A DNA stretch of 64,000 nucleotides. It comes from Paenisporosarcina quisquiliarum. Its GTDB lineage: Bacteria; Bacillota; Bacilli; Bacillales_A; Planococcaceae. The notes below the pieces were generated by a model. The model made no database searches, was not told where the DNA came from, and worked only from the letters and a program-made list of their open reading frames with translations. Numbering within the stretch: position 1 is the first letter of the stretch; each line of letters starts with the position of its first letter. Position numbers and translations under genes: made by a program. Shown here one piece after another: positions 1 to 8,198 of this stretch. Where the stretch lies: the NCBI RefSeq assembly GCF_027563315.1, contig NZ_JAMKBJ010000002.1:248001-312000 (forward strand). The letters run 5' to 3'.

Positions 1-44
1 GGTGCATTCACGACGCGTTTTAACGTTTCACTAATTGGTTCCAT
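1..44 (-). CDS. dnaI: Primosomal protein DnaI, N-terminal fragment cut by window edge
   Basis: Only the first 14 codons are inside the window. They read MEPISETLKRVVNA, and the family start MEPI is typical of Bacillus DnaI, the AAA+ loader of the replicative helicase. The ATG at 44 overlaps the end of dnaB, as expected for the dnaB-dnaI operon. The Shine-Dalgarno sequence is weak (GGGCAGGCG on the minus strand). The call rests on the N-terminus and on gene order only. Confidence 0.75.
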   Translation of the reverse strand, partial: MEPISETLKRVVNA

Positions 45-1434
45 TCGTTTTCGCCTGCCCCTCTGTTACACCGAGTTTTTCAAGCAATTGCTGTTTTTTT
101 GCTTCCCAGTCTTCTGTTACTTCATTTTCAATCGTTTGTTTGGTTGAGCGGGTTTCTTTCGCTTTATAAAACCATTCCGGCACTTTTTCATCCCGAACAT
201 TTTTTCGTTTGTAAGAAGTAGTGGAAGCGGTTTTGGCTGAATTCTGCCAATCCATATACTGGTCATGTTCCTTGCGTGATATTTCGATTGCCTGTTCACA
301 AGTCTGGATATTTTCACGTTGCCAGTGAGCCGCAATTTTGTGTACATAATTTTTGTTGAGTTTCATTTTCGCTCTGATCAACACAAATTGCAGAAGAACA
401 TTGACAACGGCTGGAGGAAAACCATATTTGAAAATCAGTTCATTGGCTAAATCCACTTCCACAGGAAGAGGTTCCTTGCCATTGGATAAATCCCTTAATA
501 CTTCCAATGGTGGCGTCTCTTCAAGATATTTAATGAGAGACTGGTCTTTAGACATTTTCACTTCCTGGGAAACCATTTCTCTTTGTACACCAGCTTTAGG
601 CATGAGCCTTGGTGGTTTGGATGAGATAGAAAGCTTGTAATAATCAGCTGCTGTTTTTTTCAAACGTTCTTCCGTAATGCGGTTTTGATCATCAATCGCC
701 ATCATTAATACTTTTTGCATATCGATTGCATTTAAGGAATACAGGAAGGCTACTTTGGCAATCAGTTCCTTAACAGATAACGTTAATACACTAGAAGGAA
801 TCATCACTTCAGACAATCCTGATTTCAACAGATCAAAATCAAAATCCATTGAATAGAAAGGAAGTTTCTGCGGCCTCACGGAACTCTGATCACTCTGTCC
901 CGGTTCAAAAATATGTCCGAGTTTATTGTAATCGTGATTGCTTTTAAAAACGTCCTGCAAGTCACGCGATATATTCTCGAACCCGCTTAAGATTGGTTGC
1001 TTCTTAATGAAACGTTCTCTTATTCGTATATACGCTTTTTCGTGTATGACGCTATATAAGGACGTAGCCAAAATCGGTTCACTGAAGAAAGAAGCGGCAT
1101 CAAGTGGTGCCACTACCTCGTAAATGAAAAGACGTTTGTCATCATCATCTTTTTTCCACGTTTTCATCAACCCAATTGCTTCGAGAGCCACCCGTGCGTC
1201 AAAAATTTTCTTTAATGACATATTTAACACATCCATTAAATAATAGTGTGTCAATTGTTCTGTTGTTTCGCCTTCCGATTCGGCCCATAACGTACAATAC
1301 AGACTCATTGCATCCGAACCGATAATTGGTTTATACAACATGGTCACAAGCTGGCGATCCTTGTCCGTCAGTATATGGGGCATTTGGATGATGAAGCTAT
1401 CTACCGGCTGAAGTTCTTTAAATAATAGTTGCAT
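31..1434 (-). CDS. dnaB: Replication initiation and membrane attachment protein DnaB
   Basis: 467 residues, close to the 472 of B. subtilis DnaB. It is a helicase-loading factor that works with DnaD and DnaI at oriC and at restarting forks. The N-terminal part has the winged-helix oligomerisation character (residues about 20-100). The central DnaB_2/DnaD-like region includes the GFPPAVVNVLL segment near residue 340, and the tail is charged and variable. The start is fixed by an AGGAGG site about 10 nt upstream. It lies 24 bp behind nrdR and overlaps dnaI, so the three genes form one transcription unit. This is not the E. coli DnaB helicase. Confidence 0.93.
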   Translation of the reverse strand: MQLLFKELQPVDSFIIQMPHILTDKDRQLVTMLYKPIIGSDAMSLYCTLWAESEGETTEQLTHYYLMDVLNMSLKKIFDARVALEAIGLMKTWKKDDDDKRLFIYEVVAPLDAASFFSEPILATSLYSVIHEKAYIRIRERFIKKQPILSGFENISRDLQDVFKSNHDYNKLGHIFEPGQSDQSSVRPQKLPFYSMDFDFDLLKSGLSEVMIPSSVLTLSVKELIAKVAFLYSLNAIDMQKVLMMAIDDQNRITEERLKKTAADYYKLSISSKPPRLMPKAGVQREMVSQEVKMSKDQSLIKYLEETPPLEVLRDLSNGKEPLPVEVDLANELIFKYGFPPAVVNVLLQFVLIRAKMKLNKNYVHKIAAHWQRENIQTCEQAIEISRKEHDQYMDWQNSAKTASTTSYKRKNVRDEKVPEWFYKAKETRSTKQTIENEVTEDWEAKKQQLLEKLGVTEGQAKTNGTN

Positions 1435-1458
1435 GCCACATCGTCCTCCTGTCCCTTA

Positions 1459-1926
1459 TTATTTGTCTTCTGGACTTTTCTTCAATAAATCTTTTAATTC
1501 ATCTATAAACACATTAATGTCTTTAAATTGACGATAAACAGATGCAAACCGCACATATGCCACTTCATCGATGGTGGCAAGACGATCCATGACCATTTCA
1601 CCCACATCTTCCGATTTCACTTCGGAATTCCCAATTCTGCGCAATTCTTTTTCAATCGAAAATACGACTTCTTCCAATGCGTCGAGTGAAACTGGTCGTT
1701 TTTCACATGCACGAATTAGGCCTCTTAACACTTTTTCATGGCTGAACTCTTCACGTGAGCCATCTTTTTTCACAACGATCAAAGGCATTTCTTCTACTTT
1801 TTCAAATGTTGTAAAACGGAAACCACATTCTTCACATTCTCTTCTTCTACGGATTGCTTTATTGTCGTCTACTGGTCTAGAATCGACGACACGTGTTCCA
1901 TTAAATTGACAAGCTGGACATCTCAT
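1459..1926 (-). CDS. nrdR: Transcriptional repressor NrdR of ribonucleotide reductase genes
   Basis: 155 residues, standard length. The N-terminal zinc ribbon is visible as CPAC (residues 3-6) and CEEC (about 31-34). It is followed by an ATP-cone domain starting near residue 48 ([14 protein letters not shown]). NrdR binds ATP/dATP through the cone and represses nrd operons at NrdR boxes. It sits directly upstream of dnaB-dnaI, the usual Bacillus arrangement that links dNTP supply to replication initiation. Confidence 0.96.
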   Translation of the reverse strand: MRCPACQFNGTRVVDSRPVDDNKAIRRRRECEECGFRFTTFEKVEEMPLIVVKKDGSREEFSHEKVLRGLIRACEKRPVSLDALEEVVFSIEKELRRIGNSEVKSEDVGEMVMDRLATIDEVAYVRFASVYRQFKDINVFIDELKDLLKKSPEDK

Positions 1927-1994
1927 AGTTTTATCTCCTGAATTTCGTCATTCGTTTAGTGTTCCTATTATATCAAAAAAAGTCCATTAAAATC

Positions 1995-2024
1995 GAAAAA
2001 GCAGAGGAATTTCTCCCTCTGCTT
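1995..2024 (-). terminator. Rho-independent terminator after speD
   Basis: A 9-bp stem AAGCAGAGG / CCTCTGCTT with an 8-base loop is followed on the minus strand by TTTTTCG. It lies 20-50 nt beyond the speD stop and separates speD from nrdR. Confidence 0.8.
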
Positions 2025-2045
2025 ACTCAGTTTACAGTTTAATTG

Positions 2046-2429
2046 TTATGCATGTGCTGTTACGCGAGCTTTACCCGCCATAACAGGACCCATACCACGT
2101 GGAATTTCTGTCATTTCACGAGTTTGAGATCCAAGTGCATCAGCAATATATTTAGCAGCAATTGTTGGATCTAAATCGCCGCATGTATATACATCAATAC
2201 TTGCGTAACCGTGTTCTGGGAAGCTGTGGATTGTTAAGTGTGATTCAGAGATAATCACGACTCCACTTACACCTTGAGGTGCAAATTTGTGGAATGCTAC
2301 TTCACGAACTTCTGCTCCAGATTTAAGAGCCGCTTCTACAAATGTACGCTCGATATAAGTCTCATCGTTCAATTTGTCAAATTCGCACTCCCATAGTTCA
2401 GCAATTACATGACGCCCCATTGTTTCCAT
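2046..2429 (-). CDS. speD: S-adenosylmethionine decarboxylase proenzyme (SpeD/SpeH)
   Basis: 127 residues from METMGRHVI. The reading frame stays open 16 codons further upstream, but this start has a strong AAAGGGGG site and matches the B. subtilis start. The enzyme makes decarboxylated SAM, the aminopropyl donor for spermidine. It is a pyruvoyl enzyme: the self-cleavage motif [15 protein letters not shown] is present, and Ser63 is the expected pyruvoyl precursor. It follows gapB as in B. subtilis, but a strong terminator separates the two here. The leader can form a hairpin that covers the ribosome binding site (see 2436-2498). Confidence 0.95.
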   Translation of the reverse strand: METMGRHVIAELWECEFDKLNDETYIERTFVEAALKSGAEVREVAFHKFAPQGVSGVVIISESHLTIHSFPEHGYASIDVYTCGDLDPTIAAKYIADALGSQTREMTEIPRGMGPVMAGKARVTAHA

Positions 2430-2435
2430 GGTTCG

Positions 2436-2498
2436 TTTCCCCCTTTGATAGGTTTTTTTAGGTTTGTGTATCATCAAAGTCGACTACCACGGGGGAAA
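2436..2498 (-). promoter_or_regulatory. speD leader hairpin that pairs with the Shine-Dalgarno sequence
   Basis: On the minus strand CTTTCCCC (2491-2498) can pair with GGGGAAAC next to the start, and CTTTGAT (2473-2479) pairs with ATCAAAG (2443-2449). The two 7-bp stems stack, with a 12-nt bulge on one side, and bury the whole AAAGGGGG ribosome binding site (2439-2446). The pairing is read directly; a regulatory role and any ligand are inference. Confidence 0.45.
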
Positions 2499-2601
2499 GT
2501 TAGTCCAGAGAGGTCCTAACCCTTTAAGCAGTCAGTTGTATACAATAAAAGTACACGATTCACATTATATGGTTTAATGTCACACAATGCAAGTGTTCGA
2601 G

Positions 2602-2644
2602 AAAAAAATATTCCTTCCTACTTTTGGAATCAAGTAGGAAGGAA
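2602..2644 (-). terminator. Strong rho-independent terminator after gapB
   Basis: A perfect 12-bp stem (arms 2611-2622 and 2633-2644, TTCCTTCCTACT and its complement) with a 10-base loop is followed on the minus strand by a run of seven T. It sits directly after the gapB stop. Confidence 0.92.
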
Positions 2645-2653
2645 TTATTTTGT

Positions 2654-3676
2654 TTATGCAATTACCGTATCTTTCAGCGCAGAACCTACTTTTTTAGTCA
2701 AATCTACCACGCGTGCTGAGTAACCCCATTCATTATCATACCAAGCAAGAACTTTCACTTTACGAGTTCCCATCACCATTGTTGTTAAACCGTCAATGAT
2801 AGCTGAGTGTGGGTTTGAATTGAAGTCAATAGATACAAGCGGTTCTTCAGTGAATCCAAGAACACCCTTCATTAAACCTTTAGAAGCTTCAATAAATGCA
2901 GCATTTACTTCTTCTACCGTCACATCCGTTTGTAGGTCGACAACAAGGTCCACTAACGACACGTTTGGAGTCGGTACGCGAAGAGACATGCCATGAAGTT
3001 TACCTTTTAACTCTGGTAAAACCAATGATAATGCTTTTGCAGCTCCTGTAGACGTAGGGATGATGGATTGAGCACAAGCACGTGCACGACGCAAATCTTT
3101 ATGCGGATTGTCTAAGTTCTTTTGATCATTCGTATACGCATGTACAGTCGTCATAAGACCATTTTCAATACCAAATGTGTCATTCAAAACTTTCGCTACC
3201 GGCGCAAGGCAGTTTGTTGTACAGCTAGCATTTGAAATGATGTCATGTTTGTCGATATTCAATTGATGATCATTTACACCCATAACGATGGTTACGTCTT
3301 CGTTTTTACCAGGAGCGGTCAAAATTACTTTTTTAGCTCCAGCTTGTAAATGCAATGCCGCTTTTTCGCGGTCGTTAAATTTTCCAGTTGCTTCGATAAC
3401 AATATCAATGTTCATTTCTTTCCATGGCAACTTCAATGGATCACGATCACTAACTAGTTGTACACGTTTACCATTTACAATTAAAGCGCTTTCTTCAATG
3501 ACAATGTCACCTGAAAACGTACCATGATTTGTGTCATACTTAATCAAATGTGCTAACGTTTCGGCAGGATAACTTGCATTAATTGCCACCACGTTTAAAT
3601 CATCTTGAAGAATTGCTTGACGAAATACCATACGACCAATACGGCCAAAACCATTAATTGCGATAGAAGCTGACAT
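2654..3676 (-). CDS. gapB: NADP-dependent glyceraldehyde-3-phosphate dehydrogenase, gluconeogenic type (GapB)
   Basis: 340 residues, the same length as B. subtilis GapB, with near-identical blocks such as INASYPAETLAHLIKYDTNHG. The Rossmann motif is INGFGRIGRMVFR (8-20), and the catalytic Cys152 lies in SNASCTTNCLAP. GapB runs 1,3-bisphosphoglycerate to glyceraldehyde-3-phosphate during gluconeogenesis. In B. subtilis it is repressed by CcpN on glucose. An 18-bp palindrome lies upstream near the -35 region (3755-3772). The start is supported by TAGGAGG. GapB rather than GapA is inferred from sequence similarity and from the speD/coaE neighbourhood. Confidence 0.95.
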   Translation of the reverse strand: MSASIAINGFGRIGRMVFRQAILQDDLNVVAINASYPAETLAHLIKYDTNHGTFSGDIVIEESALIVNGKRVQLVSDRDPLKLPWKEMNIDIVIEATGKFNDREKAALHLQAGAKKVILTAPGKNEDVTIVMGVNDHQLNIDKHDIISNASCTTNCLAPVAKVLNDTFGIENGLMTTVHAYTNDQKNLDNPHKDLRRARACAQSIIPTSTGAAKALSLVLPELKGKLHGMSLRVPTPNVSLVDLVVDLQTDVTVEEVNAAFIEASKGLMKGVLGFTEEPLVSIDFNSNPHSAIIDGLTTMVMGTRKVKVLAWYDNEWGYSARVVDLTKKVGSALKDTVIA

Positions 3677-3754
3677 GAAAAATCCTCCTAGAAGTATGTT
3701 ATACTGTTAATCTTTTACCTGAAATTAGTATAACACATTCTAAATTAAGTTAAA

Positions 3755-3772
3755 CACTTTGTTGACAAAGTG
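3755..3772. promoter_or_regulatory. 18-bp perfect palindrome upstream of gapB, candidate operator
   Basis: CACTTTGTTGACAAAGTG is fully self-complementary. It ends 23 nt upstream of a likely -10 (TATACT on the minus strand, 3727-3732) and so abuts or overlaps the -35 region. It does not match the CcpN site as I remember it. The role is inferred from position only. Confidence 0.4.
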
Positions 3773-3783
3773 AAAATGTTCTA

Positions 3784-3816
3784 TTTTTCAGAAAGTGGGA
3801 CACTATACGTCCCACT
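3784..3816 (-). terminator. Hairpin at the end of coaE, probable terminator
   Basis: AGTGGGAC (3794-3801) pairs with GTCCCACT (3809-3816) over a 7-base loop. The stem spans the coaE stop codon. The following minus-strand bases are TTTCTGAAAAATAG, so the U-tract is poor. Confidence 0.5.
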
Positions 3817-4393
3817 CAAGTAATATACGCTCTAATTGGACTTTGGATTGTTCGATCGATCCATTATTATATATGACGGCATCGGCACCTTTTTCTTTTT
3901 CTGAAATTGGTAATTGTGATCGAATTCTTGCCTTCGCTTCTTCCTCTGGCAAAGAATTACGTTGCATCAAACGCTGCAACTGCATTTCTTCCGTGACAGA
4001 TACCACCAGTATTTTATCCACAAAATGTTGAAGATGACTCTCAAAAAGAAGAGGAATATCCATAATCAACGTTTTTTCCCCTTGTTCAAAAAGCTCATCT
4101 CGTTGGCGAAGCATTTCCGCACGAATGGCCGGGTGCATCAAGTCATTCAGTTGTTTTCGTTTTGCTGGTTCATGAAAAATGAGCTGGCCAAGCGCTTCAC
4201 GATTTAATGTGCCATCCTTATTCATTACTTGATCACCAAATACGCGCTCAATTTCTGACAAGGTTTCTGTTCCAGGTTCGACGACAAGACGGGCTACAAG
4301 ATCAGCATCAATAATCGGATAGCCTTTTTCTTTTAACATCGCTGATATGGTACTTTTTCCACTCGCAATACTTCCTGTTAATCCAATTATCAT
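3803..4393 (-). CDS. coaE: Dephospho-CoA kinase
   Basis: 196 residues. It catalyses the last step of coenzyme A synthesis, phosphorylating the 3'-hydroxyl of dephospho-CoA. The P-loop GSIASGKST lies at residues 7-15. The family block YPIIDADLVAR (26-36) and the lid-region motif RNSLPEEEAKARIRSQ are present. It is the last gene of the polA-mutM-coaE unit, 15 bp after mutM, as in B. subtilis (ytaG). Confidence 0.95.
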   Translation of the reverse strand: MIIGLTGSIASGKSTISAMLKEKGYPIIDADLVARLVVEPGTETLSEIERVFGDQVMNKDGTLNREALGQLIFHEPAKRKQLNDLMHPAIRAEMLRQRDELFEQGEKTLIMDIPLLFESHLQHFVDKILVVSVTEEMQLQRLMQRNSLPEEEAKARIRSQLPISEKEKGADAVIYNNGSIEQSKVQLERILLEWDV

Positions 4394-4408
4394 TTTATGT
4401 TCATCCTT

Positions 4409-5281
4409 TTATCGTTGACACGAAGGACAATACCAAGAGTTTCGTCCTCCGAGTACAACTTGTTTTGTAGGAATCAAGCAAGCAGGGCATTGTTTCTTTC
4501 CATACATTTGTAATCGATCCTGCATGCCCCCTGCTTCCCCATTGATATTACGATAATCTGAAATGGAGCTTCCACCAGCAGATATACTTTCGTTCAACAC
4601 ATCGACAATCATTTGAAACAACGGAATCAGCCGCTTCTGACTGATCCTCTTCACTTTCCTCCCCGGGTGAATACGCATCCGATATAACGCTTCAGTTGCA
4701 TAAATGTTCCCGCATCCGGAAATTACTTGTCCATCCATAATCGTTTCTTTAATGGACTTGTTTTGATATTTTGTAAGCTTCGACATTTCTATAAAATGAT
4801 TTAAAGCTGACTCGTGAAAAGGTTCAGGTGCCATCAATAATAATGGCGGAAATTGATCTTCTGAAGTCATTAATCGCATTTCACCAAATCTCCGGATGTC
4901 CGCATAGACGAGCAGCATGCCGTCATCCAATTTCCAAATGACGTGAATATGTTTTCTGAACTTATCTTCCGCAATTTCAGCCGTATCCTGTACATAAAAC
5001 CATGCACCGGTCATTCCGAGATGTGTTACTAACAAAAGTTCCTGTTGATCTTTTAGTAAATGAAAATAAATATATTTGGATCTTCTTACAATTTGCGTGA
5101 TTTTGGCATTTGCCAGTTTCTGTTTGAAAGGTTCAAGCTCTGAGCCTTTGATGATTGCTTGTTTACCCGCTTGTCGAGAAACTTGAAGAACGGATGAGAT
5201 TTCTACATGTTCAATCGTTTTCCCGATTGCTACGGGCTTAAGGGAGTTAACAACTCCCTCCACTTCAGGTAGTTCAGGCAT
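4409..5281 (-). CDS. mutM: Formamidopyrimidine-DNA glycosylase (Fpg)
   Basis: 290 residues. It removes oxidised purines such as 8-oxoG and cuts the abasic site by beta/delta elimination. The catalytic N-terminus PELPEVE is intact (Pro2, Glu3). The C-terminal zinc finger is CPAC then CPSC with a 16-residue gap, near residues 270-289. The start codon is 12 bp after the polA stop, so polA and mutM are cotranscribed repair genes. Confidence 0.96.
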   Translation of the reverse strand: MPELPEVEGVVNSLKPVAIGKTIEHVEISSVLQVSRQAGKQAIIKGSELEPFKQKLANAKITQIVRRSKYIYFHLLKDQQELLLVTHLGMTGAWFYVQDTAEIAEDKFRKHIHVIWKLDDGMLLVYADIRRFGEMRLMTSEDQFPPLLLMAPEPFHESALNHFIEMSKLTKYQNKSIKETIMDGQVISGCGNIYATEALYRMRIHPGRKVKRISQKRLIPLFQMIVDVLNESISAGGSSISDYRNINGEAGGMQDRLQMYGKKQCPACLIPTKQVVLGGRNSWYCPSCQR

Positions 5282-5293
5282 TTTTTTGCCCCC

Positions 5294-7918
5294 TTACTTC
5301 GTATCGTACCAAGTCGGACCAAACGCATAATCCACTTTTAGTGGCACTTTTAATTCAATCGCGTGTTCCATTACTTCAGGTACGATTTTTTCTAAAATTG
5401 CTATTTCTTCCGGAGGTGCTTCAAAAATTAATTCATCATGGACTTGGAGAAGCATTTTTGCTTGTAAATTTTCTTTTTCCAGGCGGTCCGCCATATCAAT
5501 CATGGCTTTTTTGATGATATCAGCTGCACTACCTTGAATAGGTGTATTCATCGCTGTACGCTCCGCAAAGCCACGCAAGTTGAAGTTGGAGCTCGTAATA
5601 TCCGGTAAGTATCTTCTTCTATTTAAAATAGTTGTGACAAACCCTTTTTGCTTCGCCTCGCGGACAATTTCATCCATATACGTTTTTACACCAGGGAAAC
5701 TTTCAAGGTATCGCTCGATAAACTCAGCCGCTTCTTTACGTGAAATCGACAAGCTTTGAGAAAGTCCATAATCACTGATACCGTAAACAATCCCGAAGTT
5801 AACAGCCTTTGCTGCACGACGCATGTCTGATGTCACAGCATCTGCTTCCACGTGGAAAACATCCATTGCCGTTTTGGTATGAATGTCCAAGTCATTACGG
5901 AATGCATCAATCAGCTCTTCATCATCGGACATATGTGCTAAAACCCGCAACTCGATTTGAGAGTAATCAGCCGCAAATAAAATCCAATCCGGTTGGGAAG
6001 GAACAAATGCCTTTCTGATTTTTCGACCCTCTTCCAAGCGCACCGGTATGTTCTGTAAGTTCGGATTCGTAGAACTCAATCGACCTGTTTGCGTCAGTGC
6101 TTGTTGATATCTTGTATGAATTTTGCCATCGTCTTTGTGAATTTCTTTTAACAAACCTTCAATATAAGTCGATTGCAATTTGCCCAACTGACGATAGATA
6201 AGAATATGTGAGATGACTTCATGCTTTCCTTCCAATTTTTCTAAAACATCAGCGGCTGTCGAGTAGCCCGTTTTCGTTTTTTTGATTGGAGGAAGTCCGA
6301 GTTTTTCAAATAAAATCACACCTAATTGTTTTGGCGAATTGATATTGAAGTTTTCACCTGCTGCATGATAAATGGTTTGTTCAATTTCTGTTAACTTCCC
6401 AGCCAAATCCTCACCGATGTCTACAAGTGTTTGACGGTCAACTTTCACTCCATCTGATTCCATCTTCCCTAGTATTGTTGCTAGTGGTAACTCCAGATCA
6501 TGGTAAAGTTCATATTGCTCGTTTTCTTTCAGTTTATCGTCCATCACTTTACGCAGTTTCCAAACGGCCATTGCTTTTCGGACGACATGTTCGCCAAGCT
6601 CCGCATCCGCTGGAACCGATTTTTTGGCACCTTTGCCATACACTTGTTCATTTGTCAGCACTTCACTATATCCAAACTCCCTTGATAATACGGCTACATC
6701 GTCCGAAGTTATTCCTGGATTCACGATATAGGCAGCCAGTACAAAGTCGAATTCAACCCCATCGAGTAGCACACCATTGCGATGGAAAGCGGCCAGTGCA
6801 GCTTTCGAATCAACCAGCTGTTTCTTTTTGGAATCGTCTGCCAGCCACGTCCGGAATGATTCGCAAGCAAACGCATCATCTACTTTCATGAAAAACGCGT
6901 TTTTGTCATCGACAAGTGCGACACCCAACATATCTGCTGTATGATACTGCTCGTCATATAATTCCAAGTGAACGGCCATTTCGTCTGAAAGTTGCTCTGC
7001 AGAGATTTCGGTCAAGTGAGTAAATGAAACTTCCGCTTTTGTCTCTTCCACTTGTGAATAAGTCGTTTTTTCAAGTAAAGATTTGAAGGCAAGTTCTTGC
7101 CAAACTTTAATGACTTCATCCATATCAGGACCTTTATAAGTCAAATCGTCCATAGTGATTGTGATTGGCGCTTTAGTTTCAATCGTTGCCAATACCTTAC
7201 TCATTTTAGCCTGCTCTTCATTAGCTTCTAGTTTTTCTTTTAATTTGCCTTTGATTTGCTCAAGTCCTTCATAAACGCCATCTACCGTTTTATGTTCAAG
7301 TAATAATTTAATGGCTGTCTTTTCACCTACACCAGGAACTCCTGGAATATTATCCGACGCATCTCCCATCAAGCCTTTCATATCGATGATTTGATCTGGA
7401 GATAGACCATACTTCTCCTGAATGTGCTCAGGCGTATATTTCTCGATATCCGTCATGCCTTTACGCGTGATATAGACTGTCGTTGATTCTGAAGAAAGCT
7501 GCGTAAGATCTTTATCCCCTGACACAATAATGACTTCTTCCCCTTTTTCTTCAGCCTGTTTGCTCAATGTCCCGATAATGTCATCCGCTTCATACATTGG
7601 AAGCTCGTATTGAGGAATTTGATAAGCGGTCAACAGTTTTCGAAGGTATGGGAACTGTTCAGAAAGCTCTGGCGGCGTTTTTTGTCGACCACCTTTATAT
7701 TCTCCGAAAGTTGTGTGTCTGAACGTGGTTTTCCCAGCATCAAATGCCACAAGCATATGCGTTGGTTGTTCTTCATCTAATATTTTTTGTAGCATCATTG
7801 TAAAACCATATACCGAATTTGTGTGAATCCCATGTTCATTCGTCAGTAATGGGAGCGCGAAAAATGCCCGATACGCTAAGCTATTTCCATCTAGTAATAA
7901 TACTTTGTTTTTGCTCAC
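5294..7918 (-). CDS. polA: DNA polymerase I
   Basis: 874 residues (B. subtilis 880). The N-terminal 5'-3' flap nuclease covers residues about 1-290, with the VSGDKDLTQL metal-site block and the helix-hairpin-helix GLMGDASDNIPGVPGVGEKTA. The middle domain (about 300-470) lacks the usual DEDD exonuclease acids, as in other Bacillus PolA proteins. The polymerase domain carries DYSQIELR (motif A), RRAAKAVNFGIVYG (motif B/O-helix) and QVHDELIFE (motif C). The start is GTG with an AGGAG site upstream. A terminator-like hairpin ends only about 20 nt before the start (7938-7994). No other promoter is evident between that hairpin and the gene. Confidence 0.96.
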   Translation of the reverse strand: MSKNKVLLLDGNSLAYRAFFALPLLTNEHGIHTNSVYGFTMMLQKILDEEQPTHMLVAFDAGKTTFRHTTFGEYKGGRQKTPPELSEQFPYLRKLLTAYQIPQYELPMYEADDIIGTLSKQAEEKGEEVIIVSGDKDLTQLSSESTTVYITRKGMTDIEKYTPEHIQEKYGLSPDQIIDMKGLMGDASDNIPGVPGVGEKTAIKLLLEHKTVDGVYEGLEQIKGKLKEKLEANEEQAKMSKVLATIETKAPITITMDDLTYKGPDMDEVIKVWQELAFKSLLEKTTYSQVEETKAEVSFTHLTEISAEQLSDEMAVHLELYDEQYHTADMLGVALVDDKNAFFMKVDDAFACESFRTWLADDSKKKQLVDSKAALAAFHRNGVLLDGVEFDFVLAAYIVNPGITSDDVAVLSREFGYSEVLTNEQVYGKGAKKSVPADAELGEHVVRKAMAVWKLRKVMDDKLKENEQYELYHDLELPLATILGKMESDGVKVDRQTLVDIGEDLAGKLTEIEQTIYHAAGENFNINSPKQLGVILFEKLGLPPIKKTKTGYSTAADVLEKLEGKHEVISHILIYRQLGKLQSTYIEGLLKEIHKDDGKIHTRYQQALTQTGRLSSTNPNLQNIPVRLEEGRKIRKAFVPSQPDWILFAADYSQIELRVLAHMSDDEELIDAFRNDLDIHTKTAMDVFHVEADAVTSDMRRAAKAVNFGIVYGISDYGLSQSLSISRKEAAEFIERYLESFPGVKTYMDEIVREAKQKGFVTTILNRRRYLPDITSSNFNLRGFAERTAMNTPIQGSAADIIKKAMIDMADRLEKENLQAKMLLQVHDELIFEAPPEEIAILEKIVPEVMEHAIELKVPLKVDYAFGPTWYDTK

Positions 7919-7937
7919 AGATTTTCCACTCCTCTAT

Positions 7938-7994
7938 AAAAAAACGTCATCTTCCTTCATATTACCATGTAGGCAAGATGAAAGGAAAATGACG
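7938..7994 (-). terminator. Terminator-like hairpin directly upstream of polA
   Basis: On the minus strand the arm 7978-7994 pairs with 7945-7960 (about 16 bp with one bulge; outer stem CGTCAT/ATGACG) and is followed by a run of seven T at 7938-7944. It can end the hflKC transcript or act as an attenuator for polA, whose ribosome binding site begins about 7 nt later. Confidence 0.7.
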
Positions 7995-8077
7995 CACATA
8001 TGTTTCAAGGAGTTATCAGCAGTTTATGGTATTGATGCGATTCTTTTTTCGCTTGGTCTGACTCTTGGTTGTAATAA

Positions 8078-8182
8078 TCGACGTTGACGTAGGAAAAATC
8101 GATGTTCACGTAGGAAAATTTGGCGTTGACGTAGGAATAATTGACCTTCACGTTGTAAAAGCATCATTTGGTACGTGAAAGA
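8078..8182. repeat. Array 1 of degenerate 21-bp repeats (core GTTGACGTAGGAA)
   Basis: Five units of exactly 21 bp begin at 8078, 8099, 8120, 8141 and 8162. The first three share GTTGACGTAGGAA or GTTCACGTAGGAA; units 4 and 5 are degraded. One plus-strand frame is open across the array, giving heptads of the type DVDVGKI / DVHVGKF / GVDVGII, but no ribosome binding site is visible. The array lies between the hflC stop and the hairpin before polA. Confidence 0.8.
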
Positions 8183-8198
8183 CACTTCTTCCTGCTAT

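Noticed and set aside
8078-8182. CRISPR-like reading of the 21-bp arrays
   Set aside because: Units are contiguous 21-mers without unique spacers, too short and too degenerate for CRISPR repeats, and no cas genes are present.
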